Assembly (NCBI GenBank): GCA_910579415.1
Contig: CAJTUY010000005.1
Coordinates: forward strand, 1-63,279
Direction: 5' to 3'
From: an uncultured Clostridia bacterium
Lineage (GTDB): Bacteria > Bacillota > Clostridia > UBA1381
DNA: 63,279 nucleotides
Part shown: one piece after another, positions 18,722-27,667 of the stretch
How the letters are laid out: every line of letters starts with the position of its first letter
Numbering within the stretch: the stretch's first letter is position 1
Program-made: the position numbers and the translations under genes
The notes under the pieces: model-generated
Database searches by the model: none
What the model was told of the DNA's origin: nothing
The model's input: only the letters and a program-made list of their open reading frames with translations

Positions 18722-20461
18722 ATGAAAAAAATAATATCCTCAATTTTGTCACTTATGTTGTTTGTAGATTGTTTGGCGGTTATACCGCCAAACAATGTTT
18801 TTGCCGCAGATGAACAAAAAGGTGATTTCATGTATAATGAAATCGGAGAAATAACCTCATATGTCAGCGATAACGGAATATGTGAAATTCCTGAGAATAC
18901 AAAGGCTGATTTTCTGTCAGGAAAGAAAGCTGAGGAATCAAAGCCTATTAAGAAGCTTATTATAAACAAGGGTGTGACACTTCCGATGCTTGATTTCTTA
19001 ACAGATTTAGAGGAAGTGGAGTTCAAAGAGGGTGTAACGGAAATAGAATCACGTCTTCTTGAAGACTGCAAATCACTTGAAAAAGTGACGCTGTCTTCAA
19101 CAGTTAAGAAAATAGGTGACAGAGCGTTTATGGATTGTGAAAGCCTGAAAAAAATTGAATGGGCTGATGGCTTACAGTCAATAGGCGAGTATGCTTTCTA
19201 CGGCGCAAAGTCTTTATCGGGAGATATTTTAATGCCCGATACAGTTACATATTTAGGTGACAGCGCATTTGCAGAATGCGGAAAACTCAATAAAGTACAC
19301 TTATCCGATAATATTTCAAACATACCGTCAGACGGTCAGGGTTGGTTTGCAGGAACAAAAATAGAAGAGATAAATATTCCTGATACTTTGCTTGACAACC
19401 CTCCTATATTAAGGGCTGACGAAATTATATTTAATTCAGATATGACTGTAAAAATCTATAATGCTGTTGCAGATTCAAATTGGTGTTTTAACAAATATCT
19501 AAAAGGTAAAACTGACAAAACAATCGGACAGTATGACGGATTTGCAGTAGTAGAAAATACAGTTTTAAGGTATACCGGAACAGCCAAAAATCCAACAGTT
19601 CCCGAAGGTATTAAGACGATAGGCGATAGTGCGTTTGTGTACTGTGATATTGATACAGTGTCTTTGCCCAAATCACTGGAAAAAATCTCTGATAATGCGT
19701 TTCGTATGACAACATTGAAAAACATTGTTATACCGCAAAACGTAAAAAATATAGGCAGTAATGCTTTTTATTACTGTCCGCTTTTAGAAAGCGTTACGGT
19801 TGAGGGCAATCCAAAGCTTGGTGATAGAGCATTTGAACTTACAAATATTCTTACTGAGGATACAATTGTATTCAAACAAAATACGCAGGCTCTAATGGAA
19901 CAAGTGAGTGATAGCGGTATGTCGGAAACTTATTTGCCGACATTTTATGAATTGCTTAATCAGAACCGTGAACGCGTAGGCTTGAAGCCTGTTACCGTAC
20001 CTAAAGAGGTAGAAAAACAACCGAAGGAAACACCGAAGCCATCTATAACCCCAAACCCAACTGAACCGACAAAACCGACGGTTGAACCGACAGTCACACC
20101 TGCACCCGAAGTATTAACAGTTGAAGGCAGTGAAGATATTACCATTAAAGTTAATGACAAAACAGTAGTATTTCCTGACGCAAAACCGTTTGTAGATAAC
20201 AACGGACGCACGCAGGTGCCTATACGCGCGGTGTCGGAGCTGCTTAACTGTAAGGTTGACTGGCAACAGGATATATCAACGGTAGTTATAACAAAGGATA
20301 ACGGAGATACAGTGAAAATTACGCTTAACAGTAATGTTATGACGATAAATGAAAAGCCTGTGCAGATGGATACAGCCGCAACATTAAAAGATGACAGAAC
20401 ATTTATTCCTGTCCGCTTTGTTGCCGAAGCGCTTGGGCTTACAGTAAACTGGAAGGGATAA
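18722..20461 (+). CDS. Secreted LRR protein with C-terminal copper-amine-oxidase-like (stalk) domain
   Basis: A 579-residue exported protein. Signal peptide (MKKIISSILSLMLF..., cleavage near VFAA, ~31), then BspA-type LRR_5 repeats (~95-380; for example LEKVTLSSTVKKIGDRAFMDC). A Pro/Thr linker follows (PKPSITPNPTEPTKPTVEP, ~435-460), then a copper-amine-oxidase N-terminal-like domain (~470-579; PFVDNNGRTQVPIRAVSELL and DDRTFIPVRFVAEALG), which in Firmicutes is a cell-surface stalk and not an enzyme. The ATG at 18722 is preferred over an in-frame GTG at 18713 because AAGGAAG lies eight bases before it. Second gene of its operon, ended by a strong terminator. Probably an adhesin or surface-binding protein. 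Confidence 0.85.
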   Translation: MKKIISSILSLMLFVDCLAVIPPNNVFAADEQKGDFMYNEIGEITSYVSDNGICEIPENTKADFLSGKKAEESKPIKKLIINKGVTLPMLDFLTDLEEVEFKEGVTEIESRLLEDCKSLEKVTLSSTVKKIGDRAFMDCESLKKIEWADGLQSIGEYAFYGAKSLSGDILMPDTVTYLGDSAFAECGKLNKVHLSDNISNIPSDGQGWFAGTKIEEINIPDTLLDNPPILRADEIIFNSDMTVKIYNAVADSNWCFNKYLKGKTDKTIGQYDGFAVVENTVLRYTGTAKNPTVPEGIKTIGDSAFVYCDIDTVSLPKSLEKISDNAFRMTTLKNIVIPQNVKNIGSNAFYYCPLLESVTVEGNPKLGDRAFELTNILTEDTIVFKQNTQALMEQVSDSGMSETYLPTFYELLNQNRERVGLKPVTVPKEVEKQPKETPKPSITPNPTEPTKPTVEPTVTPAPEVLTVEGSEDITIKVNDKTVVFPDAKPFVDNNGRTQVPIRAVSELLNCKVDWQQDISTVVITKDNGDTVKITLNSNVMTINEKPVQMDTAATLKDDRTFIPVRFVAEALGLTVNWKG

Positions 20462-20478
20462 AAAATCAGAAGAAAATA

Positions 20479-20508
20479 AGACTGCTGCATTATGCAGCAG
20501 TCTTTTTA
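20479..20508 (+). terminator. Terminator of the 17040/18722 operon
   Basis: 12-bp arms AGACTGCTGCAT / ATGCAGCAGTCT (20479-20490, 20492-20503), followed by TTTTT. Confidence 0.85.
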
Positions 20509-20591
20509 ATCATGCTGAAAAAATTTTTTCAACTTTTTTTAAAAAAGGTATGGTATTTTATTTAAAAATAAGATATAATTAAAGGATAAAA

Positions 20592-20625
20592 TGACTATTA
20601 TTATGCTAAAACGCAGAAATAGTCA
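20592..20625 (+). promoter_or_regulatory. Inverted repeat, candidate operator of the Lrp/AsnC gene
   Basis: Perfect 8-bp arms TGACTATT (20592-20599) and AATAGTCA (20618-20625), 28 bases before the Lrp start codon and just downstream of a TATAAT at 20574-20579. Lrp-family proteins often bind their own promoter; binding here is inferred. Confidence 0.35.
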
Positions 20626-20652
20626 AATAAAAGGAAAGGCGATGAAGCTGTT

Positions 20653-21135
20653 ATGGAGGAAATACTGAATATTTTAGATAAGGATAAGCAAAGCATTTCA
20701 ATGTCAAAATTGGCGCAGATGCTTGGTACAGAGGAACAGGAAGTCGCCGAAAGCATTAAAAAGCTTGAAAAAGAAAACGTAATTGTAGGTTACAAGACAA
20801 TTATCAATTGGGAAAAAACAGAACGTGACGTTGTAACGGCGCTTATTGAACTGCGCATAACTCCTCAGCGCGGCGAAGGCTTTGACAGAGTGGCGGAGAG
20901 GATTTATAAATATCCGCAGGTAAAATCACTTTATCTTATGTCGGGCGCTTATGATTTGGCTGTTACAATTGAAGGCAAAAGCATGAAGGAAGTTGCGTTG
21001 TTTGTCGCTCAGAAGCTTGCGCCTATGGATTCGATAATCTCGACTGCAACACATTTTGTACTGAAAAAATACAAGGAGGAAGGAATTGTATTCGAGGATG
21101 ATGAAAAGGATACAAGACAGGTGATTACGTTATGA
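20653..21135 (+). CDS. Lrp/AsnC family transcriptional regulator
   Basis: A 160-residue DNA-binding regulator. The N-terminal winged helix-turn-helix (~1-60; SMSKLAQMLGTEEQEVAESIKKLEKENVIVGYKTIIN) is followed by the RAM/AsnC ligand domain (~65-150; YKYPQVKSLYLMSGAYDLAVTIEGKSMKE). Such proteins sense amino acids. The ATG start overlaps nothing upstream; its stop overlaps the aminotransferase ATG (ATGA). This regulator-aminotransferase pairing is common in Firmicutes and suggests control of, or ligand sharing with, the adjacent enzyme. Confidence 0.9.
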   Translation: MEEILNILDKDKQSISMSKLAQMLGTEEQEVAESIKKLEKENVIVGYKTIINWEKTERDVVTALIELRITPQRGEGFDRVAERIYKYPQVKSLYLMSGAYDLAVTIEGKSMKEVALFVAQKLAPMDSIISTATHFVLKKYKEEGIVFEDDEKDTRQVITL

Positions 21136-22304
21136 TGGATTACGATAAATTGGTATCGCCGGTGGTGGACGCTATTCCGCCGTCGGGTATAAGAAAATTT
21201 TTCGATATTGCCGCTGAAATGGAGGATGCAATTTCTTTGGGTGTGGGTGAACCTGATTTTACAACCCCATGGACAATACGCGAGGCGGGAATTTATTCAC
21301 TGGAAAAAGGTCAGACACATTATACCGCAAATGCCGGTCTTTTGGAGCTTCGTGACGAAATATGTCATTATAATAAGCGTAAATTCGGTGTTGAATATGA
21401 CCCGAAAAAGGAAGTGCTTGTAACAGTAGGCGGAAGTGAAGCGATTGACGCCATGATAAGAAGCGTCGTAAATCCGGGAGATGAGGTGCTTATTCCCGAA
21501 CCAAGCTTTGTTTGTTACAAACCGCTTACAGTTATGGCAGGCGGAAAGCCGGTTATTATTGAAACAAAGGAAGAGGATAATTTCAGACTTCTTCCCGAAC
21601 AGTTAAAAGAAAAAATAACCGATAAAACAAAACTTCTGATACTTCCGTATCCGAATAATCCGACTGGCGGTGTAATGTCAAAAGCCGATTTGGAAGCAAT
21701 CGCAGAGGTTCTGCGCGGTACAGATGTTTTTGTACTGTCGGACGAAATATACGGCGAACTTCGTTACAGCGAAGAGGAGCATACCGTATTTTCATCAATT
21801 GACGGCATGAAGGAAAGAACTGTTGTAGTGAACGGTTTTTCAAAGGCATTCGCTATGACCGGCTGGAGATTGGGCTATGCGCTCGGTCCTGAAAGACTGA
21901 TAAAGCTTATGACAAAAATACATCAGTTCGGCATAATGTCAGCGCCTACCACTGCGCAGTTTGCGGCAATTGAAGCGCTTAAAAGCTGTGATGACGATGT
22001 TGTCGAGATGAGGCGTGAATATAATTACCGCCGACGTTATATAGTAGACGGCTTCCGCGAAATGGGACTTAGCTGTTTTGAGCCGTACGGCGCGTTTTAC
22101 GTGTTCCCGTGCATTAAATCAACGGGCATGACAAGCGATGAATTTTGTATAAGGCTTTTAGAAGAAGAAAAAGTTGCGGTTGTTCCAGGCAATGCGTTCG
22201 GAGAATGCGGCGAAGGCTTTATACGCTGTTCGTATGCGTATTCTATTGAGAATATACAGGAAGCATTAAAAAGAATAGAGCGTTTTGTTACGCGTCATAA
22301 ATAA
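21132..22304 (+). CDS. PLP-dependent class I/II aminotransferase
   Basis: A 390-residue cytoplasmic enzyme of the aspartate-aminotransferase fold (subgroup I-gamma type). Visible landmarks: the substrate-side SLGVGEPDFTTP, the PLP-phosphate loop VGGSEAID, LPYPNNPTGGVMS with the PLP-stacking Asn, the SDEIYGEL Asp, the Schiff-base Lys238 in FSKAFAMTGWRLGYALG, and the C-terminal Arg in GFIRCSYA. Amino-group donor and acceptor cannot be told from sequence; aspartate, alanine or aromatic substrates are all possible. The start overlaps the regulator's stop by four bases (ATGA), giving coupled translation; a second ATG follows at once. pyrG follows 26 bases later and may be cotranscribed. Confidence 0.9.
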   Translation: MMDYDKLVSPVVDAIPPSGIRKFFDIAAEMEDAISLGVGEPDFTTPWTIREAGIYSLEKGQTHYTANAGLLELRDEICHYNKRKFGVEYDPKKEVLVTVGGSEAIDAMIRSVVNPGDEVLIPEPSFVCYKPLTVMAGGKPVIIETKEEDNFRLLPEQLKEKITDKTKLLILPYPNNPTGGVMSKADLEAIAEVLRGTDVFVLSDEIYGELRYSEEEHTVFSSIDGMKERTVVVNGFSKAFAMTGWRLGYALGPERLIKLMTKIHQFGIMSAPTTAQFAAIEALKSCDDDVVEMRREYNYRRRYIVDGFREMGLSCFEPYGAFYVFPCIKSTGMTSDEFCIRLLEEEKVAVVPGNAFGECGEGFIRCSYAYSIENIQEALKRIERFVTRHK

Positions 22305-22330
22305 ACAGAGGATTTTGAAAGGAATTTACG

Positions 22331-23962
22331 GTGAATCAAATGGATACAAAATACATATTCGTAACAGGCGGAGTTGTTTCGGGACTGGGAAAGGGCATTA
22401 CCGCCGCATCTTTGGGAAGGCTTTTAAAGGCTCGCGGCTATAAGGTCACAATGCAGAAATTCGACCCTTATATAAATATGGATCCCGGAACAATGAGTCC
22501 GTACCAGCATGGCGAGGTTTTTGTTACTGACGACGGTGCGGAAACAGACCTTGACTTGGGTCATTACGAAAGATTTATTGATGAAAATCTGAGTGTAAAC
22601 TCAAATGTAACGACAGGAAAAATATATTGGAATGTAATTTCAAAGGAAAGACGCGGTGATTATGAAGGCAGAACCGTACAGGTAATCCCACATATCACAA
22701 ATGAAATTAAGTCGCGTGTTTACCGCGTTGCAAGCACACAGGACACCGATATTGTAATTACGGAAATCGGAGGTACCGTCGGCGATATAGAGTCTACACC
22801 GTTTTTGGAGTCCATAAGACAGGTGCAGACTGAGGTAGGCAAGGAAAACTGCATGTACATACATCTTACGCTTGTACCGTATCTTTCAACTTCGGGCGAG
22901 CAGAAGACAAAGCCTACACAACACAGTGTAAAGGAGCTTTTAAGTCTTGGCATTCAGCCGGATGTGCTTGTTTTAAGAACCGAAAAACCGCTTGAAGAAG
23001 GTCTGGCTGATAAAATTGCGTTATTCTGTAACGTATCGCCGGAATGTGTTATAGAAAATCTTGACCTTGATACCTTATATGAAGTTCCTCTTGCATTAGA
23101 GAAGGAGGGACTTGCCAAAGTTGTATGCAAGCGTCTTGGTCTTGAGGATAAGAAGCCTGACCTTGAAAACTGGACAAACATGGTGAATGTCGTGAAAGAC
23201 CTTATGAACGGCGGCAAAGAGGAGGTTACAATTTCTCTTGTCGGCAAGTATGTTTCGCTTCATGATGCATATATAAGTATAGTAGAATCATTAAAGCACG
23301 GCGGAATACAAAATCATGTAAATGTCAATATAAACTGGGTTGACAGCGAGGAGGTTACGGCGAAAAATGCAGATAAGCTTCTTAAAGGTTCAGATGGTAT
23401 TTTAGTTCCCGGCGGTTTTGGTGACAGGGGCATAGAAGGCAAAATTATTGCGGCTCAGTATGCAAGAGAAAATAAAATCCCGTATTTCGGTATTTGTCTG
23501 GGTATGCAGATTGCTGTTATTGAGTATGCAAGAAATGTGCTTGGCTACAAGGATGCTCATTCTGCGGAGTTAAATCCGAATACAACTCATCCTGTGATTG
23601 ACCTTATGCCTGAACAGCGCGATATTGAGGATTTAGGTGGAACAATGCGTCTTGGTCTGTATCCGTGTAAGGTTACTGACGGTACGCTGGCACGTAAGGT
23701 GTATTCAAACGACCTTATATATGAAAGACACCGTCATCGTTATGAATTTAATAATTTTTACAGAAATGAAATTACAGAAAAGGGTATGGTTATTTCAGGT
23801 CAGTCGCCTGATGAAAAGCTTGTGGAAATGGTAGAGCTGCCAAATCATCCATGGTATCTTGGAGTGCAGTTCCATCCGGAATTCAAGTCAAGACCAAATC
23901 ATGCCCATCCGCTGTTTGCGTCCTTTATAAAGGCGGCACTTGATAAAAAGGCGGCTGAATAA
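22331..23962 (+). CDS. pyrG: CTP synthase (glutamine-hydrolysing)
   Basis: Converts UTP to CTP with ATP and glutamine, last step of pyrimidine nucleotide synthesis. The 543 residues match the family. The N-terminal amidoligase domain starts FVTGGVVSGLGKGITAASLG (P-loop-like, ~8-27) with FDPYINMDPGTMSPYQHGEVFVT. The C-terminal class I glutamine amidotransferase domain has the nucleophile Cys in GICLGMQ (~390) and the catalytic HPEF near residue 518. GTG at 22331 is preferred because AAAGGA lies eight bases upstream; the in-frame ATG at 22340 is too distant. The attenuator known in some Firmicutes pyrG leaders is not visible here. Confidence 0.96.
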   Translation: MNQMDTKYIFVTGGVVSGLGKGITAASLGRLLKARGYKVTMQKFDPYINMDPGTMSPYQHGEVFVTDDGAETDLDLGHYERFIDENLSVNSNVTTGKIYWNVISKERRGDYEGRTVQVIPHITNEIKSRVYRVASTQDTDIVITEIGGTVGDIESTPFLESIRQVQTEVGKENCMYIHLTLVPYLSTSGEQKTKPTQHSVKELLSLGIQPDVLVLRTEKPLEEGLADKIALFCNVSPECVIENLDLDTLYEVPLALEKEGLAKVVCKRLGLEDKKPDLENWTNMVNVVKDLMNGGKEEVTISLVGKYVSLHDAYISIVESLKHGGIQNHVNVNINWVDSEEVTAKNADKLLKGSDGILVPGGFGDRGIEGKIIAAQYARENKIPYFGICLGMQIAVIEYARNVLGYKDAHSAELNPNTTHPVIDLMPEQRDIEDLGGTMRLGLYPCKVTDGTLARKVYSNDLIYERHRHRYEFNNFYRNEITEKGMVISGQSPDEKLVEMVELPNHPWYLGVQFHPEFKSRPNHAHPLFASFIKAALDKKAAE

Positions 23963-24019
23963 AATTGCTTATGTTATCATTTTTTGATAGAGGCAGTACA
24001 CTTGAAAGGAAGTCTTAAC

Positions 24020-25768
24020 TTGAAACATTATTGGAAGTATATAAAACCGTATATGCCATTTTTTATACTTGGTCCGCTTCTGATGCTTACAGAAGTGGCG
24101 GGTGAAATTGTGCTGCCGAGAATTATGGCAACAATGATTGACAGCGGTATTGGTGATGCATCGGCAGGCTTGGGAACAGGATATATACTTTCGCGCGCCG
24201 CAATGATGATTGGTTTTATCGCGGTAATGATAACAGGCGGTATCGGAGGTCATTATTTTTCAACGCGCGCATCTGTATGTTTCAGCGCCGATTTAAGACA
24301 GGGAGTTTTTGAAAAGGTACAGAAATTTTCGTTTAAAAATATAGACGGGTTCTCAACAGGCTCGCTTGTAACAAGACTGACTAACGATATTACTCAGGTT
24401 CAGAATATGACGCGAATGCTTCTTATTATGGCTATGCGCTCACCCGGTATGCTTATCGGCGGTATTATCATGGCATGCTCGATAAACAGCCGTCTTGCGC
24501 TTGTACTTGTCGTGGTTATACCTGTATTGGCAGTTGTAATAGCCGCACTTTTAAAAACAGCATTTCCGCGTTTCGGTATAATGCAGAAAAAGTTAGATAA
24601 CCTTAATTCAGGTATGCAGGAGAATATAACAAATGTACGCGTTATAAAATCATTTGTAAGACAAAAGTTTGAAATTGAAAAGTTTTCGGATGCAAATAAT
24701 GATTTGATGTCGTCAACTTTAAGCGCTATGAAGATAGTTGTTACTACAATGCCTGTTATGATGCTGGCGATGAATGTAACAACGCTTGTTGTGGTATGGC
24801 TTGGCGGTAAATTTGTTGTCGGCGGCAGTATGGGCGTTGGTGAACTGACTGCGTTTACGACGTATATAACGCAGATACTTATGTCGCTTATGATGGTTTC
24901 CATGCTGTTTTTACAGCTTTCACGCGCACTCGCATCCTCTGCGAGAATTACTGAGGTACTGAAAACGGAGGTTGATTTGACGGATGATAATGCTTCGCAA
25001 AAGGACAGAACAGTAAAAGAGGGTCGCGTTGAATTTAAAAATGTGTACTTTAAATATTACGAAAAACGTCAGGAAAATGTACTGGAAAATATTTCGTTTA
25101 CGGCTGAACCCGGTGAGATTGTCGGTATAATAGGCACAACAGGCTCCGGAAAATCTTCGCTTGTTCAGCTTATTCCGCGTCTGTATGACGTAACACAGGG
25201 TGAGGTTACGGTTGATGGAGTTAATGTAAAGGAATACAGTCTGAAAAATCTGCGTGACGGTGTCGGAATGGTGCTTCAGAAGAATGTGCTGTTCAGCGGT
25301 ACAATTGAGGATAATCTTCGCTGGGGCGATGAAAACGCGTCAATGGACGAAATACGCTCGGCGGCAGACGCCGCGCAGGCTGACGGTTTTGTAACTTCAT
25401 TTACCGACGGCTATAATATGGAGCTTGGACAGGGCGGAGTAAATGTGTCGGGCGGTCAGAAGCAAAGACTTTGTATCGCGCGCGCACTGTTAAAGAAGCC
25501 TAAAATTTTAATTCTGGATGACAGTACCAGCGCCGTTGATACGGCAACAGAAGCCAAAATAAGACAGTCATTTACAACAAGTCTTAAAAATTCAACTAAA
25601 ATAATAATTGCGCAGCGTATCACTTCTGTGATTGACGCTGATAAAATCGTAGTCCTTGAGGACGGTAAAATTGCAGGTATAGGCTCACATGAGGATTTAA
25701 TGAAATTATGTGACGAATACCGTGATATTTACTATTCACAGATGGACAAAGAGAAGGAGGTGTCTTGA
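24020..25768 (+). CDS. ABC exporter half-transporter with degenerate ATPase site (heterodimer subunit A)
   Basis: A 582-residue fusion of six membrane helices (~10-300) and a nucleotide-binding domain (~330-580). Walker A is GTTGSGKSS and the signature is NVSGGQKQRL. Walker B reads ILDDSTSAVD, with Asp in place of the catalytic Glu, and the switch-loop His is Gln (AQRIT). These changes mark the non-hydrolysing site of heterodimeric exporters such as TM287/288 and BmrCD. TTG at 24020 is chosen because AAAGGAAG lies seven bases before it and the protein then begins MKHYWKYIKPYMP, typical of the family. The partner gene starts two bases after the stop. Substrate unknown (drug or lipid). Confidence 0.9.
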   Translation: MKHYWKYIKPYMPFFILGPLLMLTEVAGEIVLPRIMATMIDSGIGDASAGLGTGYILSRAAMMIGFIAVMITGGIGGHYFSTRASVCFSADLRQGVFEKVQKFSFKNIDGFSTGSLVTRLTNDITQVQNMTRMLLIMAMRSPGMLIGGIIMACSINSRLALVLVVVIPVLAVVIAALLKTAFPRFGIMQKKLDNLNSGMQENITNVRVIKSFVRQKFEIEKFSDANNDLMSSTLSAMKIVVTTMPVMMLAMNVTTLVVVWLGGKFVVGGSMGVGELTAFTTYITQILMSLMMVSMLFLQLSRALASSARITEVLKTEVDLTDDNASQKDRTVKEGRVEFKNVYFKYYEKRQENVLENISFTAEPGEIVGIIGTTGSGKSSLVQLIPRLYDVTQGEVTVDGVNVKEYSLKNLRDGVGMVLQKNVLFSGTIEDNLRWGDENASMDEIRSAADAAQADGFVTSFTDGYNMELGQGGVNVSGGQKQRLCIARALLKKPKILILDDSTSAVDTATEAKIRQSFTTSLKNSTKIIIAQRITSVIDADKIVVLEDGKIAGIGSHEDLMKLCDEYRDIYYSQMDKEKEVS

Positions 25769-25769
25769 T

Positions 25770-27596
25770 ATGCCTCCTCAAATGGGAAGAAACAGGCGAA
25801 GTATGAAGGAAAAACAGAAGCCTAAAAATACAAAGCAAACCATTAAACGCCTGCTTTCTTATTTAAAAGAAGAAAGATATAAAATCGCTTCGGCAATTTT
25901 CTGTGTGCTTTTAAGTTCTGCCGCAACACTCAGCGGTTCGTACCTGCTCCGTCCGATTATAAACGGACTTACCGATACTTCAAAAACGGCGCAGGAAAAA
26001 ATTACAGGCTTGCTTATGGGTTTGTTGTTAATGGCGGCAGTATATTTTATAGGTGTAATTGCGACATATTTTCAGGCGCGTGTTATGATAGGAGTGTCAC
26101 AGCGCACACTGAATAAAATAAGAGAAAGCCTGTTTAAAAAGCTTCAGACGCTTCCTGTACGGTATTTTGACCAAAATCCGACAGGCGATATAATGAGCCG
26201 ATTTACGAACGATGTCGACATAATCGGTGAAATGCTTAATTCAACGCTTGTACAGATTTTTTCAGGTACAATCACTCTTTTGGGTACATTGGGACTTATG
26301 CTGTATACCAACTGGGTGCTTGCGCTTGTAACAATAATATTTTCACCGGTAGTTGCGCTTATAGGCGGAACTATTGCAAGTAAATCACGTAAGTATTTTC
26401 TGAGCCAGCAGGTTGCGTTGGGAAAGGTTAACGGCTTCATTGAGGAAACGGTTACCGGTCAGAAGGTAGTCAAGGTTTTTAACCATGAAAATAAGATTAT
26501 TGAAGAATTTTCAGATTTAAACGGCGAACTCAGAAATGTTCAGATAAAGGCGCAGTTTATAGGCGGAATTATGGGACCGTGTATGAACGCGTTAAGTCAG
26601 GTCAACTATACGCTTACAGCAACAGTCGGTTCAGTAATTACTTTTGTATCGCGATGGGGCAGAGGATTTCCGTTTGCCGCGCTGGATATAGGTGGTATGA
26701 CGGTATTTGTCAACTTTTCAAGACAGTTTTCACGTCCTATAAATGAGCTTGCACAGCAGATAACGAATATCATGTCTGCGCTTGCAGGTGCGGAACGCGT
26801 ATTCAGTGTGATGGATGAGGAACCGGAAAAGGACGAGGGTAAAAAGCTTTCTCCCGAAAACATACGCGGCGATGTGGTTGTCGAAAATGTGACGTTTGGA
26901 TATAATCCGGATAAAACTATATTGAAGGGTGTGTCCATTTACGCGCATCCTGGACAGAAAATCGCACTTGTCGGTTCGACCGGCGCGGGCAAAACCACGA
27001 TAACAAATCTTATAACAAGATTTTATAATATAGACAAAGGAAAAATTACAATAGACGGTATTGATATAAAAGACATAAGTCTTGAATGTCTGAGAGAAAA
27101 CATCGCAATGGTGCTTCAGGATACTCATTTGTTTACGGGTACAATTATGGACAACATCCGTTATGGGCGTCCTGACGCAACAGATGCAGAGGTAAGACAG
27201 GCGGCGATGACTTCATGTGCGCATATGTTTATCAAAAACATGCCCGATGGTTATGATACAATGCTTAAAGGCGACGGGGCGAATTTGTCGCAGGGACAAA
27301 GACAGCTTTTGAATATCGCGCGCGCCGCGCTTTCAAAAGCGCCGATACTGGTGCTTGACGAGGCTACAAGCTCAGTTGATACGAGGACAGAACGTCAAAT
27401 AAACGAGGGTATGGACGCGCTGATGGAGAACAGGACGACATTTGTAATTGCCCACCGTCTGTCCACAATAAGAAATGCGGACGCGATTATGGTTTTGGAA
27501 AATGGTGAAATAATCGAACGAGGTTCGCATGACGAGCTTTTAGCGCAAAAGGGCAGGTATTACGAATTGTATACAGGCTTAAAGGAATTAGATTAG
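25770..27596 (+). CDS. ABC exporter half-transporter with canonical ATPase site (heterodimer subunit B)
   Basis: A 608-residue partner of the preceding gene. A short charged N terminus (RNRRSMKEKQKPKN) precedes six membrane helices (~35-330) and the nucleotide-binding domain. Walker A is GSTGAGKTT, signature LSQGQRQLL, Walker B VLDEATSSVD with the catalytic Glu, and the switch His is present (AHRLS). The canonical residues here combine with the degenerate ones of subunit A to give one active and one inactive ATP site. The frame is open upstream into subunit A, but the start at 25770 follows AAGGAGG by nine bases and lies directly after the previous stop. Export of drugs, peptides or lipids is inferred. 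Confidence 0.9.
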   Translation: MPPQMGRNRRSMKEKQKPKNTKQTIKRLLSYLKEERYKIASAIFCVLLSSAATLSGSYLLRPIINGLTDTSKTAQEKITGLLMGLLLMAAVYFIGVIATYFQARVMIGVSQRTLNKIRESLFKKLQTLPVRYFDQNPTGDIMSRFTNDVDIIGEMLNSTLVQIFSGTITLLGTLGLMLYTNWVLALVTIIFSPVVALIGGTIASKSRKYFLSQQVALGKVNGFIEETVTGQKVVKVFNHENKIIEEFSDLNGELRNVQIKAQFIGGIMGPCMNALSQVNYTLTATVGSVITFVSRWGRGFPFAALDIGGMTVFVNFSRQFSRPINELAQQITNIMSALAGAERVFSVMDEEPEKDEGKKLSPENIRGDVVVENVTFGYNPDKTILKGVSIYAHPGQKIALVGSTGAGKTTITNLITRFYNIDKGKITIDGIDIKDISLECLRENIAMVLQDTHLFTGTIMDNIRYGRPDATDAEVRQAAMTSCAHMFIKNMPDGYDTMLKGDGANLSQGQRQLLNIARAALSKAPILVLDEATSSVDTRTERQINEGMDALMENRTTFVIAHRLSTIRNADAIMVLENGEIIERGSHDELLAQKGRYYELYTGLKELD

Positions 27597-27667
27597 TTTC
27601 TGTCTTACCGCTACTAAAAAGTACGGCAAGCAAAAAGGCTATAATAATGAGGAAGGAAGGTTATTAA

